A stretch of DNA of 12,028 bases from CAG-611 sp964487215 (GTDB lineage Bacteria; Bacillota_I; Bacilli_A; RF39; UBA660). Location: assembly GCA_964487215.1 (NCBI GenBank), contig CAZAPU010000024.1, positions 1 to 12,028 of the forward strand, read 5' to 3'. Made by a program: the position numbers and the translations under genes. Below, in pieces: positions 1-6,785 of this stretch (its first letter is position 1; every line of letters begins with the position of its first letter). The notes under the pieces are model-generated. The model saw nothing but the letters and a program-made list of their open reading frames with translations, ran no database searches and was not told the DNA's origin.

Positions 1-887
1 TGGATAAAAATAATAACAATGAAAAGTTAACTAAAGTCGGAATTAACTGGTATCCTGGGCATATGGCAAAAACTAAAAGAGAAATAAAAGAAAATTTAAA
101 ACTAGTTGATATTATATATGAGGTAATTGATGCAAGAATACCTTATAGTTCTAAAATACAAGATATAAATGAATTAATAAATGATAAAAAAAGAATTTTA
201 ATTATTACTAAGTATGATTTATGTGATAAAGAGGAAACTAATAAATTTATTAAGTACTATGAGGATCAAGGTTATTATGTTTTAAAGTATGATTTAATAA
301 ATGAAAAGAATATAAATGAATTATTTGATTTAAGTCATCTTATATTGAGAGATAAATTAGAAAAAAGGAAAGAAAAAAACATAAAAAGTACTATTATTAG
401 AGCTATGGTAATAGGAATTCCTAATGTAGGTAAGTCAACATTAATTAATAAAATTGTTGGTAAAAATAGTGCTGTAGTAGGAAATAAACCTGGTGTTACG
501 AAACAATTATCTTGGATTAGAGTAGGAAAAGACATTGAACTTTTAGATACTCCTGGAATATTATGGCCAAAATTAGAGCAAGAAACTATTGCTATTAATT
601 TAGCAAGTATGACTGCTATTAAAGAAGAAATATTAAATAAAGATACAATTGCTTTTTATATTATTAAAATGCTATATACATATTATCAAACTATTTTAAA
701 AGAGATGTATGATATTACAGATATTGAAGATTTTGAAGAAGTAATTGAAATAATTGGAAGAAAAAGAGGTTGTTTACAAAAAGGTGGTAGTATTGATTAT
801 GATCGTGTAATTGATATTATAATAAATGATATGAAAGCTGGAAGAGTAAAAAATATTACTTTTGATAGGTTAGATAATGTTAAATAA
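1..887 (+). CDS. rbgA: Ribosome biogenesis GTPase RbgA (YlqF), 5' end cut by window
   Basis: Circularly permuted GTPase that acts in late maturation of the 50S ribosomal subunit. The first ATG visible in frame is at 63, but the frame is open to the window edge and encodes the family's conserved N-terminal INWYPGHMAK block at 42-74, so the real start lies upstream. The first bases 'tg' fit an ATG split by the window edge, which would give a tail rich in Asn and Lys before that block. Counting from Met at 63, the permuted motif order is visible: G4-like TKYD (49-52), G1 GIPNVGKST (118-126), G2 Thr146 in PGVT, G3 DTPG (162-165). The C-terminal part has the RbgA-type RGC...GG.IDYDR helix region thought to bind rRNA. 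G4 has Thr where Asn is usual. The stop at 885-887 lies inside the next gene, so the two are probably cotranscribed. Identification is firm; only the exact start is unknown. Confidence 0.95.
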   Translation, partial: DKNNNNEKLTKVGINWYPGHMAKTKREIKENLKLVDIIYEVIDARIPYSSKIQDINELINDKKRILIITKYDLCDKEETNKFIKYYEDQGYYVLKYDLINEKNINELFDLSHLILRDKLEKRKEKNIKSTIIRAMVIGIPNVGKSTLINKIVGKNSAVVGNKPGVTKQLSWIRVGKDIELLDTPGILWPKLEQETIAINLASMTAIKEEILNKDTIAFYIIKMLYTYYQTILKEMYDITDIEDFEEVIEIIGRKRGCLQKGGSIDYDRVIDIIINDMKAGRVKNITFDRLDNVK

Positions 888-1848
888 AGAAAAAATAATG
901 GCTGAATTAAATAACTTAAATTTGCCAAGAAATAAATTTGTTGTTTTATCAGGTGCATCAATGGTAATTCAAGGATTAAAAAAGGAAACAAGTGATATAG
1001 ATATCTCTATTTCAAAAGATTTAGAAAAAGAATTAGTTGATTTTCAATATCATTTAGGATTAAATAATCAAAAAATTTATGAAAAAACCAATTTTGAATT
1101 ATTTAATACATATTATGATGAAACTGAATATATAGAAATAGATCGTATTAGGTTTGCTACTATTGAAAGTGTTTTTAAATTAAAAAAGCAATTAAATAGA
1201 AAAAAAGATCAAGATGATATAAAAAAATTAGATTTATTTCTTTGTTTAAAAGATAACAAAAGATATGAAAAAGAATTGCATAAAAAACATATTACTTTAA
1301 TTGCGGGAGTTGATGAAGTAGGAAGAGGACCTTTAGTTGGACCAGTAGTAGCTGCTGCTGTAATTTTACCAATTGATTTTGAATTAAAGGGATTAACTGA
1401 TTCAAAGAAATTGTCTGAGAAAAAAAGAAATGAATTTGACATATATATTAAAGAAAATTGTCTTTCCTATGGAATAGGAGTAATTGATAATGATACAATT
1501 GATGATATAAATATTTTAGAAGCAACTAAACTTGCTATGAAAAAAGCAGTTGATAATTTAAATATAAAACCAGAACATGTTTTAGTTGATGCCATGAAAA
1601 TGGATTTTGGTGTTCCTAGTACTGCAATAATAAAAGGTGATATGAAGAGTATAAGTATTTCTGCAGCATCTGTTATTGCAAAGGTTTATCGAGATAATTT
1701 AATGTATGAATTAGATAAAAAATATCCTTATTATAATTATAAAAAAAATAAAGGATATCCTACTAAAGAGCATTTAGGAGCAATAAAAAAACATGGAATT
1801 ACAAAAGAATATAGGAAATCTTACGGACCTGTAAAAGAATGTATATAG
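877..1848 (+). CDS. rnhB: Ribonuclease HII with N-terminal nucleotidyltransferase-like domain
   Basis: The C-terminal ~195 residues are RNase HII, which cleaves the RNA strand of RNA-DNA hybrids and starts removal of misincorporated ribonucleotides. The catalytic acidic residues are visible: Asp146 and Glu147 in VDEVGRG, Asp238 in VDAMKM and Asp255 in KGDMKS. The preceding RYEKEL helix resembles the linker of Bacillus RnhB. Residues 1-~120 are not the usual N-domain. They resemble a nucleotidyltransferase fold: GAS at 26-28, SDIDIS with Asp40 and Asp42, a possible third acid in IEID (Glu87/Asp89), and a downstream FATIESVFKLK...RKKDQDDIKKL block typical of MNT/AbiEii-like proteins. At 323 aa it is well above the ~200-260 aa family norm. 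The start at 877 overlaps rbgA by 11 nt and has AGG at 867-869; ATG 898 is an alternative. No ATG lies between the two domains, only a TTG at 1276 without a good ribosome binding site, so a true fusion is favoured. Confidence 0.92.
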   Translation: MLNKEKIMAELNNLNLPRNKFVVLSGASMVIQGLKKETSDIDISISKDLEKELVDFQYHLGLNNQKIYEKTNFELFNTYYDETEYIEIDRIRFATIESVFKLKKQLNRKKDQDDIKKLDLFLCLKDNKRYEKELHKKHITLIAGVDEVGRGPLVGPVVAAAVILPIDFELKGLTDSKKLSEKKRNEFDIYIKENCLSYGIGVIDNDTIDDINILEATKLAMKKAVDNLNIKPEHVLVDAMKMDFGVPSTAIIKGDMKSISISAASVIAKVYRDNLMYELDKKYPYYNYKKNKGYPTKEHLGAIKKHGITKEYRKSYGPVKECI

Positions 1849-1876
1849 ATGCAATATATAAAATTTATATACATAT

Positions 1877-1905
1877 TTGACATAATTTAAAATATATTGT
1901 ATAAA
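1877..1905 (+). promoter_or_regulatory. Sigma-A type promoter of topA
   Basis: A perfect -35 TTGACA (1877-1882) is followed after 17 bases by TATAAA (1900-1905), with TG just upstream of the -10. Transcription would start near 1912, giving a very short leader before the AAGGA ribosome binding site at 1915-1919. Seen in sequence; activity is inferred. Confidence 0.8.
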
Positions 1906-1929
1906 TTAAAAGACAAGGATGTGGATTAA

Positions 1930-3960
1930 ATGAAAAATTTAGTAATAGTGGAATCACCTAGTAAAAGCAAAACAATTGAAAAATATTTAGGACATGATTA
2001 CAAAGTTGTTTCATCAAAAGGTCATATTAGAGATTTAAAGACGAGTGGTCAATATGGATTTGGAGTAGATATAGAAAATGGTTTTACTCCACAATATGAG
2101 GCAATAAAAGGAAAGAAAAAAGTAATAGATGAATTAAAAAAAGAAGCAAAAAATAGTGATATGGTTTATTTAGCTTCCGATCCAGATAGGGAAGGAGAAG
2201 CTATAGCATGGCATTTAAAAGATGCAATGGGTTTGAAAGATAAAGACTATGAAAGAGTAGTTTTTAATGAAATTACCAAGGATAAAGTAGTTAATTCATT
2301 TAAAACACCTAGAAAAATAGATGATGATCTAGTTAAATCACAAGAAACAAGAAGAATATTAGATAGAATAATAGGCTTTAGATTATCAAAGTTAATGCAA
2401 TCAAAAACTGGTGGTAAATCTGCTGGTAGAGTACAAAGTGTTGCCTTAAAACTTATTGTAGATAGAGAAGAAGAAATCAATAATTTTATTCCAGAAGAGT
2501 ATTATTCAATTACAGCTTTCTTTAGTGATTTTGAAGCAGATTTATTTCAATTTAACCATAAAGATTATGAAATAAAAACAAAAGTTGAATGTGATGAAAT
2601 TTTAGAAAAATTATCTAAAAGCTTTAAAATTGAATCTGTAGATAAAAAGGAAAAAGCAAAGAAAGCAAAATATCCTTTTACGACATCAACTTTACAACAA
2701 GATGCTGCTAACAAATTAAATTTCACTGGTAAAAAAACTATGACAATTGCTCAAAAATTGTATGAAGGAATTAATATAGGAAGTGAAACAACTGGACTTA
2801 TTTCTTATATGAGAACTGATTCAATTCGTTTAAGTGATGAATTTATAGCAAAAACATATCAATATATTAGTGATAATATTGGTAAAGATTATATTGGATA
2901 TGCAAAAGTTAGTAAAAAAACAGAAAATGTTCAAGATGCTCATGAAGCCATTAGACCAACTGATATAAATAAAACACCAGAAAAGATGAAAGAATATCTT
3001 ACGACTGATGAATATAAATTATATAGAATGATTTATTATCGTGCTTTGGCATCACTAATGAAAGATGCAAAACAATTGCAAACAACAATTATTTTAGATA
3101 ATAATAATTATCAATTTAAAGCTACTGGTAGCATAGTAGTATTTGATGGATATTTAAAAGTATATAGTGAATATGAAGATACTGAAGATAAAATATTACC
3201 AGATTTAGAAAATTATAAGACTAATGTTGTTATATCAAAAAAGATTGAAAGTGAACAACATTTTACAAAACCAAAACCTAGATATACAGAAGCAAAACTT
3301 ATAAAAGAATTAGAAGAATTAGGAATAGGTAGACCATCTACTTATGTTAAAATAATTGATACTTTAAAAGAAAGAGATTATATTAAAGTTGAAGAAAAAA
3401 AATTTGTACCAACTGAAATTGGTATTACAACTACTCATAAATTACAAGAAGGATTTTCTAATTTAATTAATGTTGAATATACAGCAAAGATGGAAGATGA
3501 TCTTGATAAAATAGCAGAAGGTAAACAAATATGGAATCAATTATTAGATAGATTTTGGAAAGAATTTGAACCAATGGTAAAAACAGCATTTTCTAATATG
3601 GAAAAAGTTGCTGCAGAAGAAACTGGAGAAATATGTCCGGAATGTGGTAATCCAATGGTATTTAGAACTGGAAAATATGGTAAATTTGAGGCTTGTAGTA
3701 ATTATCCGACTTGTAAATATATAAAAAAACAAGAAAAGGAAGTTAAAGAAATAATGAATTGTCCTTTATGTGACGGAAAAATAATAGAAAAGAAAACAAA
3801 AAGAGGTAAAATTTTTTATGGATGTAGTAATTATCCAAAATGCAGTTTTGCTTCATGGGATAAGCCAATAGAAGATAAATGTCCAAAATGTGGTGGCACA
3901 TTAACAGAAAAGAAAGATAAAATAAAATGTTTATCTTGTGAATATGAAAAAGATGAATAA
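1930..3960 (+). CDS. topA: DNA topoisomerase I (type IA)
   Basis: Type IA topoisomerase that relaxes negative supercoils by transient single-strand cleavage with a 5'-phosphotyrosine link. The N-terminal Toprim domain shows Glu8 in VESPSKSKTI and the DPDRE metal-binding motif at 84-88. The catalytic tyrosine is Tyr293 in SYMRTDS, followed by the DAHEAIRPT and GIGRPSTY blocks typical of TopA. The C-terminus carries three zinc-ribbon units: Cys569/572/589/595, Cys611/614/632/638 and Cys651/654/667/670; the last is short and lies almost at the end. The length of 676 aa is normal for Firmicutes. ATG 1930 has AAGGA ten bases upstream. It has its own promoter and a terminator overlapping the stop codon, so it appears to be transcribed alone. 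In B. subtilis topA lies in the same general neighbourhood, downstream of rbgA-rnhB; dprA and sucCD, which lie between there, are absent here. Confidence 0.98.
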   Translation: MKNLVIVESPSKSKTIEKYLGHDYKVVSSKGHIRDLKTSGQYGFGVDIENGFTPQYEAIKGKKKVIDELKKEAKNSDMVYLASDPDREGEAIAWHLKDAMGLKDKDYERVVFNEITKDKVVNSFKTPRKIDDDLVKSQETRRILDRIIGFRLSKLMQSKTGGKSAGRVQSVALKLIVDREEEINNFIPEEYYSITAFFSDFEADLFQFNHKDYEIKTKVECDEILEKLSKSFKIESVDKKEKAKKAKYPFTTSTLQQDAANKLNFTGKKTMTIAQKLYEGINIGSETTGLISYMRTDSIRLSDEFIAKTYQYISDNIGKDYIGYAKVSKKTENVQDAHEAIRPTDINKTPEKMKEYLTTDEYKLYRMIYYRALASLMKDAKQLQTTIILDNNNYQFKATGSIVVFDGYLKVYSEYEDTEDKILPDLENYKTNVVISKKIESEQHFTKPKPRYTEAKLIKELEELGIGRPSTYVKIIDTLKERDYIKVEEKKFVPTEIGITTTHKLQEGFSNLINVEYTAKMEDDLDKIAEGKQIWNQLLDRFWKEFEPMVKTAFSNMEKVAAEETGEICPECGNPMVFRTGKYGKFEACSNYPTCKYIKKQEKEVKEIMNCPLCDGKIIEKKTKRGKIFYGCSNYPKCSFASWDKPIEDKCPKCGGTLTEKKDKIKCLSCEYEKDE

Positions 3961-3976
3961 ATTTATCTTTTTTTGT
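3947..3976 (+). terminator. Intrinsic terminator overlapping the topA stop codon
   Basis: AAAGATGAA (3949-3957) pairs with TTTATCTTT (3962-3970) through one G-U pair, around the loop TAAA that contains most of the stop codon. Two further A-T pairs (3947-3948 with 3971-3972) extend the stem into the T-run, which continues to 3974 and resumes after a G. The stem is AT-rich and so only moderately strong. Confidence 0.6.
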
Positions 3977-4003
3977 TTTATATTAACGATTTAAATAATT
4001 TTA

Positions 4004-4032
4004 TTGCAGTTTTTTTTGTGTTTTGTTAGAAT
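4004..4032 (+). promoter_or_regulatory. Extended -10 promoter of the clpX-like gene
   Basis: TTGCAG (4004-4009), a 17-base spacer and TAGAAT (4027-4032), with an extended -10 TG at 4024-4025. The predicted start near 4039 leaves a leader of only about 14 bases. This supports ATG 4053 and argues against translation from the in-frame TTG at 4023, which would lie upstream of the transcript. Confidence 0.7.
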
Positions 4033-4040
4033 ATTTATTA

Positions 4041-4048
4041 GAGGGTGG
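4041..4048 (+). promoter_or_regulatory. Ribosome binding site fixing the clpX-like start
   Basis: GAGGGTGG lies about five bases before ATG 4053 and marks that codon as the start instead of the upstream TTG at 4023. Confidence 0.75.
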
Positions 4049-4052
4049 TTTT

Positions 4053-5480
4053 ATGGGTAGTAAAAATGATTTAAAAATTGCAAAAATTTTAATAATGCAA
4101 AAAAAAGATGATGAACAAATATATACTGTTGCAGATATTGAATATTGTATGCAAATAGAAAATGGAGAATATGAACTTTTAACTGGTGATTTTGCTGGTT
4201 TTAAAATGCTAAACTATGATGATAGTTATGTTGAGGATAATTCTTTGTGTGTTGATATACAAGATTTAGAAAGTATAAAAAAGATTGTACCTACAGATGA
4301 TCTTGATGAAATAAGAGATACAATGGATGAACTATTGTTAGGAAAGCAATATATATTAAATCAAGAAACGAAGCAATTAGAACCTTATAATTTTAATTTT
4401 TTTACTGAAGACTATGTTGCTCCAGAAGAAGATACTAAAGAAGAAGTTAGTAAAAATGAGAAACCTATAATAAAACATAAAAAACAAAAAACTATAAGCC
4501 AAATTGATAAAGATATAAGAAAAACTATTGTTGGTCAGGATGATGCAGTGAGAAAAATTGTTGCTGCTGTGTATGCAAATCAAAAAATTATTAACTCAAA
4601 TTTATCAATTGAGCAAAAAGCACAATTAAAACGAAATATATTAATTGTAGGAAAGACTGGAACAGGTAAAACAGAAATAATAAAACAATTAGCAAAAAAT
4701 CTAGACATTCCATATGTTATTGAAGATGCTACCAGATATACCAAAGCAGGTTATGTTGGTGAAAATGTAGAGACAATGTTAATTAATTTAATTCAAAGAG
4801 CAGATGGTAATATTGAGGCAGCACAAAAAGGTATTTTAGTAGTTGATGAAATTGATAAAAAAGGTTCTAATGGTAGAAAAGATGATGTTGGAACTAATGA
4901 TGTACAATATTCATTATTAAAAATAATAGAAGGTGGACTTATCAATATTAAAGACAATAAACATGATAATTATATTTTATTTGATACATCTATGTTAACA
5001 GTAATATTTTCTGGTGCTTTTACTGAAATGCATGATATGAAAGAAAAAAACAAACCAACACATTTAGGATTTAATAATACAAAATCATTAAAAGAAGAAA
5101 GAAAAGAATTTGTTCCTGAAGATTTTATAAAATTTGGAATGGTTCCAGAATTAATGGGAAGAGTTTCTACAGTAGTATCAATGAATGATCTTGGTGTAGA
5201 AGATTATAAAACTATAATAAAAAAATCAAAACTAAGCCCTATTGTTTTAAAAAGAATATTTTTTAAAACTCAAAATGTTAGTTTAAGAATGGAAGATGCA
5301 TTTGTTACAGCTGTAGCAGAAGAAACTATGAAATTAAAAATGGGTGCAAGAGGAATAAAAATAGTTTTAGATAAATTACTTGGTGATATAGATTTTGATG
5401 TTTTAGAAGGAAACTTAAGTCAAGTTAGATTAAATAAAGACAAAATTGTCAGAATTAAAAAAGAAGATAGCAAAAAATAA
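4053..5480 (+). CDS. ClpX-like AAA+ unfoldase with non-canonical N-domain
   Basis: ATP-driven protein unfoldase of the ClpX/HslU group, 475 aa. The AAA+ core begins near residue 145 and shows VGQDDA, Walker A GKTGTGKT (200-207), the GYVG pore loop (233-236, Tyr234), Walker B ILVVDEID (261-268), arginine finger Arg370 in PELMGR and sensor 2 Arg433 in GARG. LGF at 338-340 sits where ClpX has the IGF loop that docks on ClpP, so a ClpP partner is plausible. Spacing between GYVG and Walker B is ClpX-like and there is no HslU I-domain. Residues 1-~140 do not match the ClpX zinc domain: they contain only two cysteines, are acidic, and end in a Lys/Glu-rich linker. I do not recognise this domain. It may select a particular substrate or adaptor. 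No clpP or hslV is in the window, and the gene seems monocistronic with its own promoter. Whether this is the organism's main ClpX or an extra paralog cannot be told here. Confidence 0.85.
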   Translation: MGSKNDLKIAKILIMQKKDDEQIYTVADIEYCMQIENGEYELLTGDFAGFKMLNYDDSYVEDNSLCVDIQDLESIKKIVPTDDLDEIRDTMDELLLGKQYILNQETKQLEPYNFNFFTEDYVAPEEDTKEEVSKNEKPIIKHKKQKTISQIDKDIRKTIVGQDDAVRKIVAAVYANQKIINSNLSIEQKAQLKRNILIVGKTGTGKTEIIKQLAKNLDIPYVIEDATRYTKAGYVGENVETMLINLIQRADGNIEAAQKGILVVDEIDKKGSNGRKDDVGTNDVQYSLLKIIEGGLINIKDNKHDNYILFDTSMLTVIFSGAFTEMHDMKEKNKPTHLGFNNTKSLKEERKEFVPEDFIKFGMVPELMGRVSTVVSMNDLGVEDYKTIIKKSKLSPIVLKRIFFKTQNVSLRMEDAFVTAVAEETMKLKMGARGIKIVLDKLLGDIDFDVLEGNLSQVRLNKDKIVRIKKEDSKK

Positions 5481-5509
5481 TTGAAAAACATAGAAAAAAT
5501 TGTTATAAT
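5481..5509 (+). promoter_or_regulatory. Promoter of the pheS-pheT T-box operon
   Basis: TTGAAA (5481-5486), a 17-base spacer and a consensus TATAAT (5504-5509), with an extended -10 TG at 5501-5502. The -35 starts on the base directly after the upstream stop codon. Transcription should begin near 5516. Confidence 0.85.
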
Positions 5510-5515
5510 ACAAAT

Positions 5516-5735
5516 ATATGAAGCAATAATAAGAAAATAGTAATAAGACAATATTATTTTTAGAGAAAAAGTGGTTGGTGGAAACTTTTGAATAATATCT
5601 TATGAATTCACTCTTTAGCTTTAATCGTAACTCGCGTTAAGAGAATAGGTAAGTTATAGACTTATAAATTAAGGTGGTACCACGCTAACTAATACATGAT
5701 ATTTTAATGGCGTCCTTTGGTAGCATCTTTTTATT
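5516..5735 (+). promoter_or_regulatory. T-box leader, tRNA-Phe specific, controlling pheS-pheT
   Basis: Riboswitch that reads the charging state of tRNA-Phe. Stem I is closed by AAGC (5521-5524) with GCTT (5618-5621), and higher up by ATATTAT pairing with ATAATAT. An AGAGA element and a GGTGG-containing apical loop are present. The specifier loop has the Phe codon TTC at 5607-5609, followed by ACTC. A small hairpin TAAC-TCGC-GTTA follows near 5628-5639, and a stem III hairpin (TAAGT/ACTTA, 5650-5664) precedes the T-box. In the antiterminator, AAGG (5671-5674) pairs with CCTT (5714-5717) and ACG (5682-5684) with CGT (5711-5713), leaving the seven-base bulge TGGTACC (5675-5681). Its TGGT can pair with the ACCA end of uncharged tRNA-Phe. 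Low charging would favour read-through into pheS. The specifier matches the downstream genes. Confidence 0.93.
5671..5732 (+). terminator. Regulated terminator of the pheS T-box
   Basis: AAGGTGGTACC (5671-5681), the 5' arm of the antiterminator, can instead pair with GGTAGCATCTT (5719-5729) with one mismatch and one G-U pair. The T-run covers 5728-5732. The two folds exclude each other, as expected for a T-box switch. Confidence 0.8.
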
Positions 5736-5740
5736 TAAAT

Positions 5741-5746
5741 GGAGGA
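5741..5746 (+). promoter_or_regulatory. Ribosome binding site fixing the pheS start
   Basis: GGAGGA, four bases before ATG 5750. An in-frame TTG at 5717 lies inside the T-box terminator and is not a plausible start. Confidence 0.85.
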
Positions 5747-5749
5747 ATT

Positions 5750-6784
5750 ATGGATAATATTAAACAAGAACTTGAAAAAAAATTTGAAGAAGTTAATGAT
5801 ATTAAAACACTAAATGAATTGAAGACAGAATATTTAGGAAAAACTGGTGTTATTACTGAATTAACATTAAAAATTAAAGAAATACCAAATGAAGAAAAAA
5901 AAGAATATGGTAAAAATTTAAATGAATTAAGAAATTATTTTAATGAAAAATTTGAAGAATTAAAAAACTCATTTGAACAAAATATTTTAAATGAAAAATT
6001 ACAAAATGAATCAGTAGATGTAACATTGCCAGCTACTAAAATAGTAAATGGAGCTCCTAACATATTAGAAAAAGTTATTGAAACCATTGAAGAGGTTTTT
6101 ATGTCTATGGGGTATGATGTTGTAGATGGACCAGAAATTGAGCAAGATTTATATAATTTTGAATTATTGAATATACCTAAAGGACATCCAGCTAGAGATG
6201 CACAAGATACTTTCTATTTGGATGGAGAAGAAATTCTTTTAAGAAGTCAAACATCACCCGTACAAGCAAGAGTAATGTTAGCTAATAAAGGAGAAAAACC
6301 TATAAGAATGATTTGTCCTGGTAAAACATACAGAAGAGATGATGATGATGCAACTCATTCTCATCAATTTATGCAAATAGAGGGATTATTAATAGATAAA
6401 AATGTTAGTTTATCAGATTTGAAAGGTACTTTTGATGTAATTGCTAAAAAATTATTTGGAGATGATATTGAAACTAGATTTAGACCTAGTTATTATCAAT
6501 TTACTGAGCCTTCTGTAGAAACAGATATTTCTTGCTTCAATTGTAAAGGTAAAGGTTGTAATATATGTAAGAATACAGGTTGGATTACAGTAAGTGGTGC
6601 AGGAATGGTTCATCCTAATGTTTTAAAAAATTGTGGCTATGATCCAAAAGAATGGACAGGATTTGCTTTTGGTTTCGGAGCCGAAAGATTAGCAATGTTA
6701 AAATATGGAATAAATGATATTAGAACTTTTTATCAAACTGATTTAAGAGAGTTGGAAAGCTTTGATAGAAAGGAGCTTGATTAA
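5750..6784 (+). CDS. pheS: Phenylalanine-tRNA ligase alpha subunit
   Basis: Catalytic subunit of the alpha2-beta2 enzyme that charges tRNA-Phe; class II synthetase fold, cytoplasmic. At 344 aa it has the normal bacterial length. The N-terminal ~90 residues form the charged coiled-coil arm that contacts tRNA. The core shows GHPARDAQDTFYL, then LLRSQTSPVQAR, motif 2 TYRRDDDDATHSHQF (from Thr193, with Arg195/196 and His203/His205), and TEPSVETDISCF. The four-cysteine patch Cys262/265/270/273 seen in many bacterial PheS follows. Motif 3, FAFGFGAERLAML, has Arg313. The start is ATG 5750 with a strong ribosome binding site. The gene is directly under the Phe T-box and is followed after one base by pheT, as expected for subunits made in equal amounts. 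Confidence 0.98.
   Translation: MDNIKQELEKKFEEVNDIKTLNELKTEYLGKTGVITELTLKIKEIPNEEKKEYGKNLNELRNYFNEKFEELKNSFEQNILNEKLQNESVDVTLPATKIVNGAPNILEKVIETIEEVFMSMGYDVVDGPEIEQDLYNFELLNIPKGHPARDAQDTFYLDGEEILLRSQTSPVQARVMLANKGEKPIRMICPGKTYRRDDDDATHSHQFMQIEGLLIDKNVSLSDLKGTFDVIAKKLFGDDIETRFRPSYYQFTEPSVETDISCFNCKGKGCNICKNTGWITVSGAGMVHPNVLKNCGYDPKEWTGFAFGFGAERLAMLKYGINDIRTFYQTDLRELESFDRKELD
6770..6775 (+). promoter_or_regulatory. Ribosome binding site fixing the pheT start
   Basis: AAGGAG inside the 3' end of pheS, ten bases before ATG 6786. It rules out the in-frame TTG at 6762, which lies upstream of the site. Confidence 0.8.
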
Positions 6785-6785
6785 T

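Noticed and set aside
1276..1848. Separate rnhB gene starting at TTG 1276, with a distinct upstream gene
   Set aside because: There is no stop codon between the two domains and no convincing ribosome binding site before 1276; one fused frame is simpler. Kept as a refuting possibility in the findings.
1839..1874. Inverted repeat ATGTATATA/TATATACAT after rnhB as a terminator
   Set aside because: It is made almost only of A-T pairs, has an 18-base loop and no T-run, so chance in AT-rich DNA is enough.
4023..4052. TTG start for the clpX-like gene, ten residues upstream
   Set aside because: It precedes the predicted transcription start near 4039, and GAGGGTGG at 4041-4048 points to ATG 4053.
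4053..5480. Calling the AAA+ protein HslU (ClpY) from its position downstream of topA
   Set aside because: There is no I-domain between the pore loop and Walker B, the LGF docking loop is ClpX-like, and no hslV is next to it.
5717..5749. TTG start for pheS
   Set aside because: It lies inside the T-box terminator. GGAGGA at 5741-5746 and the conserved N-terminus fit ATG 5750.
6762..6785. TTG start for pheT, overlapping pheS
   Set aside because: AAGGAG at 6770-6775 serves ATG 6786, and the protein from there begins like other PheT (MISLNWVKDYV).
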